Shown here in pieces: positions 23,168 to 34,111 of a stretch of 64,000 nt of DNA. A program made the translations under genes and the position numbers. Below the pieces are notes generated by a model. It was not told where the DNA came from. It saw only the letters and a program-made list of their open reading frames with translations, and searched no databases. Location of the stretch: positions 71,897,676 through 71,961,675 of the forward strand of contig CM051460.1 in NCBI GenBank assembly GCA_028095005.1. The letters run 5' to 3'. Each line of letters begins with the position of its first letter. Positions within the stretch are counted from its first letter, which is position 1. The stretch is from Rhynchospora pubera (Eukaryota; Streptophyta; Magnoliopsida; Poales; Cyperaceae).

Positions 23168-25004
23168 TGTATTTTTTGAGTTTGAAAACATGTGAACTCC
23201 TTAGACAAAAAAAAGACAGTTCACCTTCTCCCTCACTATCTCACATTCACGCCTTCTAAAGCAGACCCAAGAGGAACCCTCTCACCCTAGGGTTCTTTTC
23301 TCAGCCGCCTGACATGATTTCTCCGCCTAGCAGCCTCATCCAGTGCCCAGTGGTCCCCATGCTCTTACACCTCCATTAATGGCAACCTAAACCCGAATCC
23401 GCTCCAACTCACCAAAAAGCAGATTGTCGACCACCGAGTCCGAGTCAAACTGGGCCGATTCCAACTTAACTCGCCAAGTTTAAGAATCATAGTTCAATGC
23501 ATACACACATCATCCAACAGATTCAATTTCACTGTCAGTGTAATATCCATCCTACTGCTACTATGGTCAATATGATGAATTCACATTTGAGTAATAACCA
23601 TTTTGGTTTCTTCTATTTTTATATATTTTGTTATGAGTTTCAATTAATCATGCTGTATCATATAACCAATTTCACTTGTTAGTAGCACAAATTTTTATAA
23701 TGCTTACATCTTATTTAACCACATAATGGCTGTGTTTGGATTGGAGTGGAAAGAAGAGAATAAGTAAAGAATGGCTCAAATTTATTATTAAACAATTCAA
23801 AATCTTCACAAATTTATATACTTTCCAATAATTCTTCCCACTTCTTCCCTTCTTCCATTCTTCCCACACCTCATCCAAACGGAGCCAATGAGATATCAGT
23901 ATATCACCTCCTTTAGACACGCTAAATAAATAATGCAATTCATCTTTTCACAAATAAATAAGTTAATTATTCACCTTCAAAAAAAAAGTTGAGGATTTAA
24001 GAATATGTGCCCACGGGTTATACTGCTATTTTATTGAGGGAATATGTATCTTATTTTATTAAGATACGTGTGTATCTTAGAATCTTATGGGAAAAAAAGA
24101 TGGTACATTTCAACTCTTTCGATATCATTTTTACTAGTTTTGTGTAACTGAGCTGAGTATATGTAACCTCAATAGAATCAAACAAATGTTGCTTCTTTGT
24201 GTCACTTCTTGAAGCTTGAAGGAAACAAATCCAGGTTTGTTATGCCACTTCTTAAAACTGTACTTCAAGCTCGGTGCTTCAAAAACTAGATTTTGTGATA
24301 CATACTAAAAACAGCTGTTGCATATTCTGCAAATCAAATTGTTTTTTTTAATAAATAAATTTTACATTTCCAGATATGCCCCTCAGTAATGAACAAGCTT
24401 GCCAATTCAGTTGCCTACTGGTACGTTCAAACAAAGTCCGCAAGACATACCATATCCTGCTTTGTGGATGGGTGTTCAACGCTGGCAAATAACTTGTCAT
24501 GTCATTAAAATAGACTTGGCTCATGTTCTTACCTCCTCTTTCTCTATTTTGTAGCCTCTTGCTCCCCTTTGTTTCCCTTCTACCTTTCATACATAGGTAT
24601 TTATGTTTTCTTTCATATGGTCATTTAGTTTCTTGTTAGTTCTAGCCTCCAAGCATTGCCACACTCAGAATTGATGTGTTCAATACATTCGCCATCAATC
24701 TATTACTACTCCTCGGTTGTTGAGACGCTTACCTTAGTCTATTATGTTGCGGCTTTACTCCATCCGGTGGAGCATGTGTCATTTGAAAGCAGTATGCTTC
24801 TGTGTTGAGATTTGGGGTGGAGCTATGGGCAATGTTTTCCATCATAGCCTTTGTAGAGAGAGATTCTGGCACAACCTTTTTACCTTTACCCTTTTCTTTA
24901 GTTGTCACTTTTACAACCCATCGAGCATGTGTCACCTAGTTTTTCCACGCTAAATAAATTTTGCATTATATCTTTTCACAACTAAATAAAGTCAATTATT
25001 ATCC
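23168..25004. other. Intergenic, partly duplicated mTERF flank
   Basis: No supportable gene. 24150-24850 is another copy of the block seen at 3320-4080 and 21410-22020. It includes the MITE at 23728-23886. Confidence 0.55.
23728..23886. mobile_element. Tourist-like MITE, 159 bp
   Basis: Ends GGCTGTGTTTGGAT and (inverted) GGCTCCGTTTGGAT with a perfect 3-bp duplication AAT. Inside is the family's AGAAGGGAAGAAGTGGG sequence in reverse. Confidence 0.85.
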
Positions 25005-25730
25005 TTCAAAAAAGAAGTCGACAATTTAATAACATGTCTCCACGAGTTGTACTGCTAGTTTATTAAGAGAGATTGAAAAAGTTCCTCATGGCTATATATT
25101 TTAATGCGTGTGTATCTTAAAATCTTCTAAAAAAAAAAGGTATATTTCTTCATCTCTTTTGTTATCATTTTACTAGTTTTGTATAATTAATAATTTATAA
25201 TTAACTTGAGACATCACCTTCTTCAGTCACATAAAGAATTTAGGAATTAGGCAATTTATCTTTTTTACAACTAATAATTGCAAAAAGAAAAAAAATTGAA
25301 ACTTGTTATGACATTCAGCATTGAACGTGAGATAATTTCATTTTTAAACTAACTTATTTTTCTGTAAAAAAAAAAATACTTACAATGGATTGGAACCGGA
25401 TTAATTAGCTTAACTTTTTTTTTATAGAAAAGAATAAACTGGAAGTACGAAGGAAAAATGTAATTTATGTGGTTCGTGAGCTCCAAAATTCAGCGACCCT
25501 GCAGGCAGAAAGTAACCTGAAGTAAGCGAGTCCATTCGGACCCATCTCTGGTCCCAACGACCAAACCACCAAGTAGTCCGTTTAATCGAAGTATCGGACC
25601 CATCCGTTTAATCAAAAAAGAAGTCGACAATTTAATAGCATGTCTCCACGGGTTGTACTGCTAGTTTATTAAGAGAGATTGAAAACGTTCCTCATGGCTA
25701 TATATTTTAATGCGTGTGTATCTTAAAATC
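25005..25730. repeat. Tandem junction of duplicated mTERF upstream DNA
   Basis: A segment starting AAAAAAGAAGTCGACAATTT occurs at about 25005 and again at about 25615, each followed by the TTCCTCATGGCTATATATTT sequence that also opens the window. Between them lies the 524-bp block copied from the first mTERF upstream region (25082-25606). After about 25745 the sequence switches to the upstream region of copy 3. This looks like a product of unequal exchange. Confidence 0.8.
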
Positions 25731-26384
25731 TTATATAAAAAAAGAAGATATATTTAAGATCATATGCTTGTGGGATTTTGGCGACTAGTAATCTAGTGGA
25801 GCAACCCAATAAACAAGCGAACATAACTTTTAATTTTGTTTATTTATTTTTTGCCAAAAAAAAAAGCAAATATTGCTTTTGGAAAGTTTCTTTTTTTTTA
25901 TTTCTATTTTGTCAAATAGGAAGGATAAAGAGATTGAACCAAGAAAAAAAAAAGTAAAACATGTTTAGTTCTGTCAAATATAAGAAATAATATACATGCT
26001 CCAAGTTTCTATTTAGCTAGCCCAAGAGAAAAATGAACAAAAATTGCAATCTTGGGTTAGGTTAACTCGGACGGTTTTTACATCTAGAAACTGAACCTTG
26101 TGGATCGAACCCTTTCATCAAACCCTCTTTCCTGCCCCGCCACTCTTGATGAGTAAAATTCCCATTCTCTTTTTATCCCAAATTCCCAATTCGCTCCCTC
26201 CGCTTTGCAGTTGAACCCTCAAAACTTCGAGACCTTGTTTCTTATAATCTGATTTGTCCGTCCGTCGCTCCTCTCGCTGCTACCCAAAGAATTGCCTTTT
26301 TCCTCTCGCAGCGTTCCCTCAAAATCTTACCATGGCTCACTCCACTTCCTAGTCAATTGGAGAATAAAATAGAATACTTTAACA

Positions 26385-27543
26385 ATGCTTCCCCCCTATT
26401 TTTCCTTTTCTCCTTTCCACTGTCACTGTCCCCCTCGCCATCACCTGCCGCTTCGGACTCCTCTTCTCGTCCGCCACTCTCTTTCCACTCAACCCCAGCA
26501 ACAGCAGCCCAAGGAGCTCCCCTTTATTGCTCAGTATCTCATCTCCTCCTTTGACTTCTCCTCTGAACGAGCGCTCAAAATACTCGGCTCATCCGAACCT
26601 CACGCCGATCAAATCCTCAGAGCGGCCTGAGTCGATCGTAATATTCCTAAAAGATACTGGTCTTTCAGATGACCAGATTAAGGCTGCTGTTTCATTTTAC
26701 CCACTTCTTCTGGCTCGCGATGTGGAGAAGACCCTGAAGCCAAAAGTGTGTGAGTTGATGGATGCGGGTTTCTCGGGAGAACTGCTGGTTCACTCGATAT
26801 GTTACAACCCAGCTGCCCTTGTAAGGAAAGACACTCTCTCATGCCTCTTGTTCTGGAGAAATTTTGTTGGGAATAATGACGAGGTTTTGTTAGAGATCCT
26901 TCAGACAAACGGTTTGCTGCTCACATATGACATTGATAACCATATTCTTCCGGTCATAAAATTGTTGAATGAATATGGATTATCAAATCAAGATATAATA
27001 TCATTGATGACGGCTAATACAAGCCGCTGTTTTAGTCAAAAACTGGATTCTTTGAGGCAGACACTTGAGCTAATTGAGGAGCTGGGGATTTCACGGGGGT
27101 CCAGAATGTTTCTGTGTGCTTTAAAAGCTATTGGTGGTTACAATATAGATAAAATAAAAAGGAAAGTCGAGTTCTTCATGGAAACATATGGCTGGTCAGA
27201 GGAAGAGGCATATGCTGCTTTCAGGAAATTCTCTAAGGTGTTCACTTACTCTGAGGATAAATTGAAGTCGAATATGGGCTTTCTTATCAGAATAGCTGGC
27301 TTCGAGCCCAGGAGCATAGCTTTGCAACCTGTGCTACTTAGCTCTAGTCTAGAAAGAGTACTGATTCCAAGATATACTGTATTGAGTGCATTGCAAGCCA
27401 ATGGATTAAAGTGCGGTCTTTTGACTGTCTGTGTTATGTCTGAGAAACTCTTCCATGAGAAATATGTAGTGCGATATGAGAAGGATGTGCCTGGACTTGG
27501 TGAAGTTTATGCTGCTGCTCGTGGTGGAAAGGTGGCGGTTTGA
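26385..27543 (+). pseudogene. Chimeric mTERF gene (copy 4) with a one-base frameshift
   Basis: A full-length mTERF gene in all but one base. From the ATG at 26385 the frame reads MLPPYFSFSPFHCH through RALK, then at 26577-26580 a run of four A stands where the paralogs have three; the original frame stops at 26630. The downstream frame is open to 27543 but its first in-frame start codon of ATG type is only at the ELMDAG segment (about 26757), so an unshifted product would lose the targeting peptide and first repeats. Up to about 27000 the protein matches copy 3 (SICYNPAALVRKDT, DIDN.ILPV); from about 27120 it matches copy 2 (AGFEPRSIALQP, EKYVVRYEKD). A sequencing error in the A-run would restore a ~385-residue gene. 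Confidence 0.8.
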
Positions 27544-28861
27544 TTGTTGATCTTGTTTGGCGAAGAAATCATGTATCAGTTTATAGTTGCAAATTTGATC
27601 TAGCAATAACACCAGATTGGAAGGCACCTGAATATTCTGTTGCTGTCTCTTACATTAACTGATGCATCTGCTACTCTGCTTCAATTATTTTGTTAGTTTT
27701 GTTATTGTTATATTATTTTTGTAGTATTCAAAATTTAATAGTTTTTAGATTAACTTTTTCTTTTGTTGGATAAAAGAAACAGATACAGGTTCTTGTGTCA
27801 CTTCCTGAATATGAACTTCAACTTTTGTGCTCTAAAATCTGGTTAAAAACAGCCACTGCATATGCTGAATCAGATCAAATTGGTTTATTTATCGAAGAAA
27901 GAAAATTATTTTTCCATTTATGCCCCTCAGAATTGGAGGAGGTTGTCAGTTTTAGGGTTGACTTATGACCGGTAAGAATGAACTAAGTCCATACAAACGG
28001 TAGTGATGAGGTTGATTTCTTATACTGTTGTGCATTGATGAGAGGATGTAGGATTGAGGAAGTTGCAAAAAAAAAATGATGACTGGTGTTGGAGGATGGT
28101 TAATGAATTTTACCTATGAACTAGAATTGTTTAAGCTGCAGTTGGATAGTAATTTATGTCATTTGTCAGTGCTATTTAGAATAAATAGTTGTAAACTAAG
28201 AATCATGAATTTTAAAAATTGGACCAGGTTTTAGAATGTTAATCAAAATTTGAAAACCAGTTACAGTTGAATATATATAGTCAGATTTTAGTTTTTAAAT
28301 AATATCAATATTCAGAATTTCAATTTTACTTTGGATTTATGTTCCTATAGTTCAGCGATCATTGCTTTGAAGCACAATTTTGCTTTCAAATAAAGACACG
28401 AGAAATATATGTAGTTATGTACCTATCTTCAAGTTAGCCTCAGCCCACAAAGAAACTTGAGAAATGTAGGAAAAGTGACGGGAACTGTTTCTGAAAATAA
28501 GGCTGAACCTTGTTTGACAATTGCTTTTTTTTTGTGGAAGAAAATAGTGTGTATCAGTTTGCAGTTGCAAGTATCGATAGCACCGAATAGGAAGGCAACT
28601 AAATATTTTGTGAGAAAGTTTAATATGCATTATAGTGCATAGGACATCCGTGCACCGCGGATTTTTTCGGAAATATTTTTGTAAATTGACAAATCTAATT
28701 TAACCAATCTACTCTACATATTGAAATCTCATAACAAACCAAATTTTACAATTTTTTAGATTTTATTACTATTTTTTCCGAATTTTTTAAAACACGCTAT
28801 TTTTGAAATATTGTACTATTTTTAAGCCAAAATGAAGTCTTTTAAGTGCTTGTCTGATTTC
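27544..28861. other. 3' flank of mTERF copy 4, like that of copy 2
   Basis: 27544-28615 aligns with 11019-12115 downstream of copy 2. At about 28615 the match stops and some 240 bp of unrelated AT-rich, partly self-complementary sequence follows. No gene. Confidence 0.7.
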
Positions 28862-28964
28862 TAAGAGACGCTTCCATGAGACGTATGTAGTGAGATATGA
28901 GAAGGATGTCCCTGGACTTGGTGAAGCTTATGCTGCTGCTTTTGGTGGAGAGGTGGTGGTTTGA
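28862..28964 (+). pseudogene. mTERF 3'-end fragment
   Basis: About 103 bp encoding the last residues of an mTERF protein in frame: YVVRYEKDVPGLGEAYAAAF followed by GGEVVV and TGA at 28962. Nothing of the upstream gene remains. Its 3' flank (28965-29880) is a third copy of the flank seen after copies 2 and 4, so it marks the remains of a sixth array unit. Confidence 0.85.
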
Positions 28965-30379
28965 TTGTTGCCCTTGTCTGGGGAAGAAAATCGTGTATCA
29001 AGTTTAGTTGCAAATTTGGTCTAGCAATAACACTGGATTGGAAGGCAGCTCAATATTCTGTTGCCGTCTCTTACACTAACTGGTGCAGCTGATACTCAGC
29101 TTCAATTATTTTGTTAGTTTTGTTATTGTTATATTATTTTTGTAGTATTCAGAATTTAATAGTATACAGGTTCTTGTGTCACTTATTGAATATGAACTTT
29201 GACTTTTGTGCTCCAAAATCTAATTAAAACAGCTAGTGCATATGCTGAATCAGATCAAATTGGTTTATTTTTTGAAGAAAAAATAAATAATTTTCCAATT
29301 ATGTCCCTTGGAAATGGAGGAGTTGCCAGTTTTAGGTGCTGATTGCTGACTGGTAAGAATGAACTTAGTCCATGTAAACGGTAGTGATGAGGTTCATTTC
29401 TTATGCTGTTGTGCATTGATGAGACGATGTAGGATTGAGGAAGTTGCAAAAAAAATTTGATGACAAGTGTTTGAGGATGGTTAATGAAATTGATATATGA
29501 ACTGTTTAAGCTGCAGTTGGATAGTAATTTATGTCATTTGCTAGTGCTATTTAGAATAAATGGTTGTAAATTGAGAATCATGAATTTTAAAAATAGGACC
29601 AGGTTTTAGATTGTCAGTCAAAATTTGAAAACCAGTTACAGTTGAATATATATTAATAAGTTAGATTATAGTTTTTAAATAATATCAATATTCAGAATTT
29701 CAATTTTACTTTGGATTTATGTTCCTATAGTTCTGCGATCATTGCTTCGAAGCACAATTTTGCTGTCAAATAAAGACACGAGAAATATATGTACCCATCT
29801 TCAAGTTAGCCTCAGCCTAGAAAGAAACTTCTGAAATGTTGGAAAAGTGATAGGAGCAGTTTCTGAAAATAAGGATGAACCTGGTGGTCCTACTGAAAAC
29901 AAATAAATAATAAATATATAAATGCATTGAACTGAACTACCGTCCAGTTGATTTTTTAGTATGATGACCAATTTACCATTTGAATCCAAATGTTAATCAG
30001 GTAGGACGGTTTTATCTATAAAACTGAACCTTGTGGGTAAAAAAATGCCTGATTAATGATTCTGTCAATTGATTTGAAACTAAATAATGTTGAGGGGGGA
30101 AAAAAGCAACAATAATGAAGATCATTTTGTACTAGTTTTCTATAATTCTTAATTTAAACTCTTAGTTAGCTCCTCAGTTACGCTAAAGAAATTACGTAAT
30201 TTCTGTTTTCACAATTCATATTTTAATATTCTACTATCTGCACATAGAATTTATTATTTGTGAAAAACCAACAATTCAATTAGTTGATCCGTTACCGTTA
30301 ATCGGTTAATCCGAATAGTAAAGAAATGCTACAAACCACAAGTAACCGGCTTTACATTCGATCCGGATGTAGTAACATT
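28965..30379. other. 3' flank copy and unremarkable AT-rich DNA
   Basis: 28965-29880 repeats the flank of copies 2 and 4. After that I see no gene and no clear element until the MITE at 30380. Confidence 0.55.
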
Positions 30380-30530
30380 GGCTCCGTTTGGATAAGGTGT
30401 GGGAAGAAGGGAAGAAGTGGGAAGAAGTATTGAAAAGTGTATAATTTTGTGAAGAGTTTGGATTGTTTATAATAAATTTATTCTCTTATTCCCTTCTTCC
30501 CTTCTTCCCAAATTGAATCCAAACGGAGCC
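30380..30530. mobile_element. Tourist-like MITE, 151 bp
   Basis: Perfect inverted ends GGCTCCGTTTGGAT with 3-bp duplication ATT on both sides; inside it carries GAAGGGAAGAAGTGGGAAG. Confidence 0.9.
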
Positions 30531-30837
30531 ATTAAAAAAAGAGAGAGAGAGAGTTGGATGAAATTTTCGTATTTTGGATCTATTTGGTACGACTTTAAAA
30601 TAAAATTTTGTTCTCGTTGACTGGCATTAAACTTTAGCTTCCAATCCAGCATATAGAACGTAAGAGTTTATTTCAATTGTCAAAAACTTATTTTAGGCTA
30701 AAATTTTTTTTTGTTGATGTCAGAATTAAATGCAAGAGACAATTTTATTCAAAAATACAAATTCCTCCCCTTTCATTTTTTTTAATAATTAAACATACTT
30801 ACCCTCTAAGAAATTATAAACAATAAATAATAATAAG

Positions 30838-31222
30838 AGTAATGCTAGAATCAAACATATAGGACGTCAAACACGATCCAAACGTAGCACATTAAAATTT
30901 CAAACGGTCGATCCAAACCGCTCAATATGATCTCTATATTAAAATATCTTTGATAATCAAATTTTATATTTTTTCATATTTTCTAACTATTTTTTTCGAA
31001 TTTTCAAAATTGAAGGGTTCAGAACTTTTTAGATTGAGCATATTGAAAAATTCCAAAAAAATAGTAAAAAAAATTGAAAAAATATAAAATTTGGTCTCCA
31101 TGAAGATTTTATAACACAGAAAAATTTGTGCGGTTTGGATCGGCCATTTCAATTTTAAAAATTAAAATTTCATCGCGTTAGACAAGTGTACGTGTCCTAT
31201 ATGTTTGACACTAGCAACCCCT
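30838..31222. mobile_element. Foldback MITE, 385 bp, 9-bp target duplication
   Basis: Nearly the whole element is one inverted repeat with arms of about 175 bp. Ends AGTAATGCTAG and (inverted) AGGGGTTGCTAG, followed by TCAAACATATAGGAC in both arms. Flanks AATAATAAG and AATAATAAA give a 9-bp duplication, fitting a Mutator-type MITE. Related sequence lies within 41560-41900. Confidence 0.8.
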
Positions 31223-32700
31223 AATAATAAACCTAACAAGTACGCTTCCGTGCAAGGTTTCTGACGACACAACACAATAACGTGTATTTATTATCCACTA
31301 TCCAGCGTCACAGTTGAGGTCTTGAGGAAAAGTATTCAATAGACCGCGTATAAACGGGCGCGTTGTCTCAAAAGCGGACAAAAAGCAAACAGGTGCGTAT
31401 TCAATAGACAGCATTCATTTCACAAGAGAAGAGATCCGTTGATACTCGATAGAAGATATTTTCATCAACTCCGTTTAAATTTACGCGGATCTCAAAACAT
31501 CCTACGCCGTTCGATCTGAACGCGCAGAGCCCCTTGTCTTTTAAGTTTTAAGCCTTCTCGAACGCGTACACGCGGTTTGGTTTTCATCCCATGCCTTTTC
31601 CGTGATCTAAAAAGATCTTTTGTCATAAATACCATTCAGTCGGTGCTTAATAACCAAGGGTTCTGTTTGGCAGCAACTTAAGTCATTCTTAACTGAGTTA
31701 AAAATGAGTTAAGTCACCAAACATGTCTTAAAATTAAATTGGTAAAGTTAATTAACTGCTGACTAGGATTTAAAGTTAAGAAAAAAACAGATGACATGGC
31801 ATCTTAAACTAAGACGCCATCAGAGGCGTATTAATTTAAGAATCGCGGACTGATGGATGTAATTTACGCTGTTGCCCTCGTCTCGTATGAGGAAAGGTTC
31901 AATAGTTTTCGTCGCCGCTTCTCTCCTGAATGCTCCCTCCTCTTCCTAAAAATTCGCCGATTGCTTTTCCTCTTCCGTAGAAAGTTTCCTCTTCCGGAAA
32001 AGAAATCTCCTGATTTTACCAAATCATGGATGAATAGTCGATAAAAATAGAACATCGACTCCTATAAAAACTTCTCATCGTTCCTTTCTCTCCACAAAAC
32101 CTAGCAAATCCTTCTACTATCTATGGGATTGCTCTCAGATTACTACTCTCTTTAAATCAGGTATGTATTTACTTTGTGATTTTAGGTCTAATTATTTATA
32201 TTTCAGGCGATATCTTTCCGCTAAATTACTTCTCAATCTTTCCCTTCCTCACCCTATCATGGTCAAATTAATCATGTTTCAATCTCTCTGCTAAATCAGC
32301 TTCTTTTGTTTTATTTAAGGATAAAATGGTCTTAGACTTAGAATAATACAAAGTCTGCTAAGTCAATCGTAGATCGTCATTTTCGATGTTGTTTTGAGTT
32401 GTACATCAGTACATCCCACGAAGCATCTTGAAATTATTCTCTCTCCTCCTGAATTTAGATCAAATTGTCCAAAATTGTTTAGTATCAGTCTGTAATTGAG
32501 CTATTGCAGTCTTTATACCTCTTAAATAAATTACTTGTTTGTTTTCTTTTTGGCATGGATACTTATTATGACCATTGGATGAATGAAAGTACTATTGTAC
32601 CGAAGTTTCTTCATCAATTGTTATTAAATTACAAGCATGCGAAATTTGGCTTGACCTAATGAATTCTCACTATTTTTATATACCAGTTATTAAATTAAGC

Positions 32701-32886
32701 ATGGATGAATCAGTAAGGAACAACAGCAAAGGAAACAAGAAGAATGGAAATGTAGAACCATCTTCGAAAATCAGGGGACTAAATTGGAGTCACGATCAAA
32801 CAACACTCCTCTTAAATTTGATACGAGAAGAGCAACTTTCATTTCGGATCGCCAATCCGGGGACATTTACCAAACAATTTTTTTAA
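32701..32886 (+). pseudogene. Truncated Myb/SANT-like ORF of a PIF/Harbinger relic
   Basis: The frame reads MDESVRNNSKGNKKNG, then RGLNWSHDQTTLLLNLIREE and stops after FTKQFF at 32886. The W-[SN]-x-D-x-x-T-x-x-L-L pattern fits the first helix of the trihelix/SANT-like domain encoded by plant Harbinger ORF1 genes. The remaining helices are lost to a frameshift or deletion, and it lies inside a transposon. Confidence 0.5.
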
Positions 32887-33128
32887 AGATTAGCTATATA
32901 TTGTACTAATAACTTTTCAGTGAAAGTAGGCACCGTGTTGTATGAGCAAGAAATTAATTATTCTAGGCTATCTTCCCAAATTGACTACAAAGTGTAACAC
33001 ATCATACCAAAAAGTTAATGCAATGAGAAATTAGACGGTCTATTAATATGATTTAAGATGAATTATGACGATAAGAAGATAAATGATGAAATCATAGTTG
33101 TTCAGGGAGACAGTATCTCTTACTCATA

Positions 33129-33410
33129 GGTAGGCCTGTATAACGTGGTGTTCACGTGGCGAAAGAGAGGTTTCGTTAACCGTGCCACTAACGAAACGGC
33201 ACGATTTCTGCATTTCGTTAACCGTTCCGTTTACCGTTTCGGTTAACGGTATGTACAAAATATGCAATTTCAGTTAACGGCACGTGCTTTTCCGTTCCAC
33301 TACTCATTTTGTTTGCCGTTCCGTTATCGAAACGCTATAATTCGCACTGTCACTTACCGTTCCGTTACCGTTTCACGTCACGGCGACGAAACGGTTTCCG
33401 TTGGCAGCCT
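33129..33410. mobile_element. hAT-type MITE, same family as 17179-17453
   Basis: 282 bp with a perfect 8-bp target duplication TACTCATA (33121-33128 and 33411-33418). Dense CGTTAACCGT, CCGTTTCG and CGAAACGG motifs; the order of motifs is reversed relative to the 17-kb copy. Nested in the PIF/Harbinger relic. Confidence 0.85.
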
Positions 33411-33758
33411 TACTCATATGCTATGAAAAATAACTCAGTGGAAGCCATGTGACGACAAACGCATATCAAAAATAAAAATAAAAAAATGAGTGGGCATTTT
33501 AGTCTTTTTACATCTAAGAACTCATACGCTAAACATAAATGACTGACTGATGATTTACGAATTCTTAATTTTTATACCAAACGCAACTTAATTTTAGTAG
33601 AGTAGGGTGACTTAAGTAGTTAAAAATTCTTAACCTACGAAATTATTTAAGTTGCTGCCAAACAGGGCGTTTGGAAGTGAAACACACCTGTCTTATATAA
33701 CCCAAACAAATCAAAAACCATTAAACAATCCAAATCGAACCCTCCAATCTCTAACGAC

Positions 33759-33963
33759 GGAACCAGATCCTCTGGTCGGCAGACCACCTGGTCGTTTTAG
33801 ATCTGGACCGTCTGATTTAATTTTAATGACTATGGATGCCCCGTGCTAGTACCACGATTGATAGGCCCGAAAAGATGTTAACCGTTGAGATTAAATCAGA
33901 CGGTCCAGATCGAAAACGACCAGGTGGTCGTTTGTGAAAAACGACCAGAGGATCCGACTCCAC
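33759..33963. mobile_element. Palindromic MITE in the CML49/50-like promoter
   Basis: Arms of about 75 bp share GGATCCTCTGGTCG, CCACCTGGTCGTTTT and GATCTGGACCGTCTGATTTA (one base differs or shifts in places) around a ~50-bp centre. Flanked on both sides by CTCTAACGAC, a 9-10 bp duplication typical of Mutator-type insertion. It ends about 150 bp before the ATG at 34112. Confidence 0.85.
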
Positions 33964-34111
33964 CTCTAACGACAACAAAGTCAAAACCCTCTGATCCAAA
34001 TCCTCTCTCCACGATCCCTTTTCCCTTCTCCTCTCCTCTCTTCAAAAAGTCAGAAACTCATCATATACTAATAATCTCTCCTCTTCTCAGATCAACCTCT
34101 CCATTTCAACC

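Larger units (their letters stand above)
31658..33667. mobile_element. PIF/Harbinger-like element, degraded
   Basis: About 2 kb bounded by inverted ends sharing CTGTTTGGCAGCAACTTAA, with a subterminal GTTAAGAATT-like repeat. Inside is a truncated ORF resembling the Myb/SANT-like protein that accompanies PIF/Harbinger transposases (listed separately); no transposase remains. A hAT-type MITE is nested at 33129-33410. The target duplication is unclear. Confidence 0.6.

Noticed and set aside
26527..27543. Separate shorter mTERF gene starting at 26527
   Set aside because: The codon at 26527 is TTG, not ATG, and homology continues upstream in another frame to the true ATG at 26385; it is the frameshifted continuation of one gene.
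31853..32055. Open frames on both strands within the PIF/Harbinger relic
   Set aside because: Short, overlapping, without domain signs.
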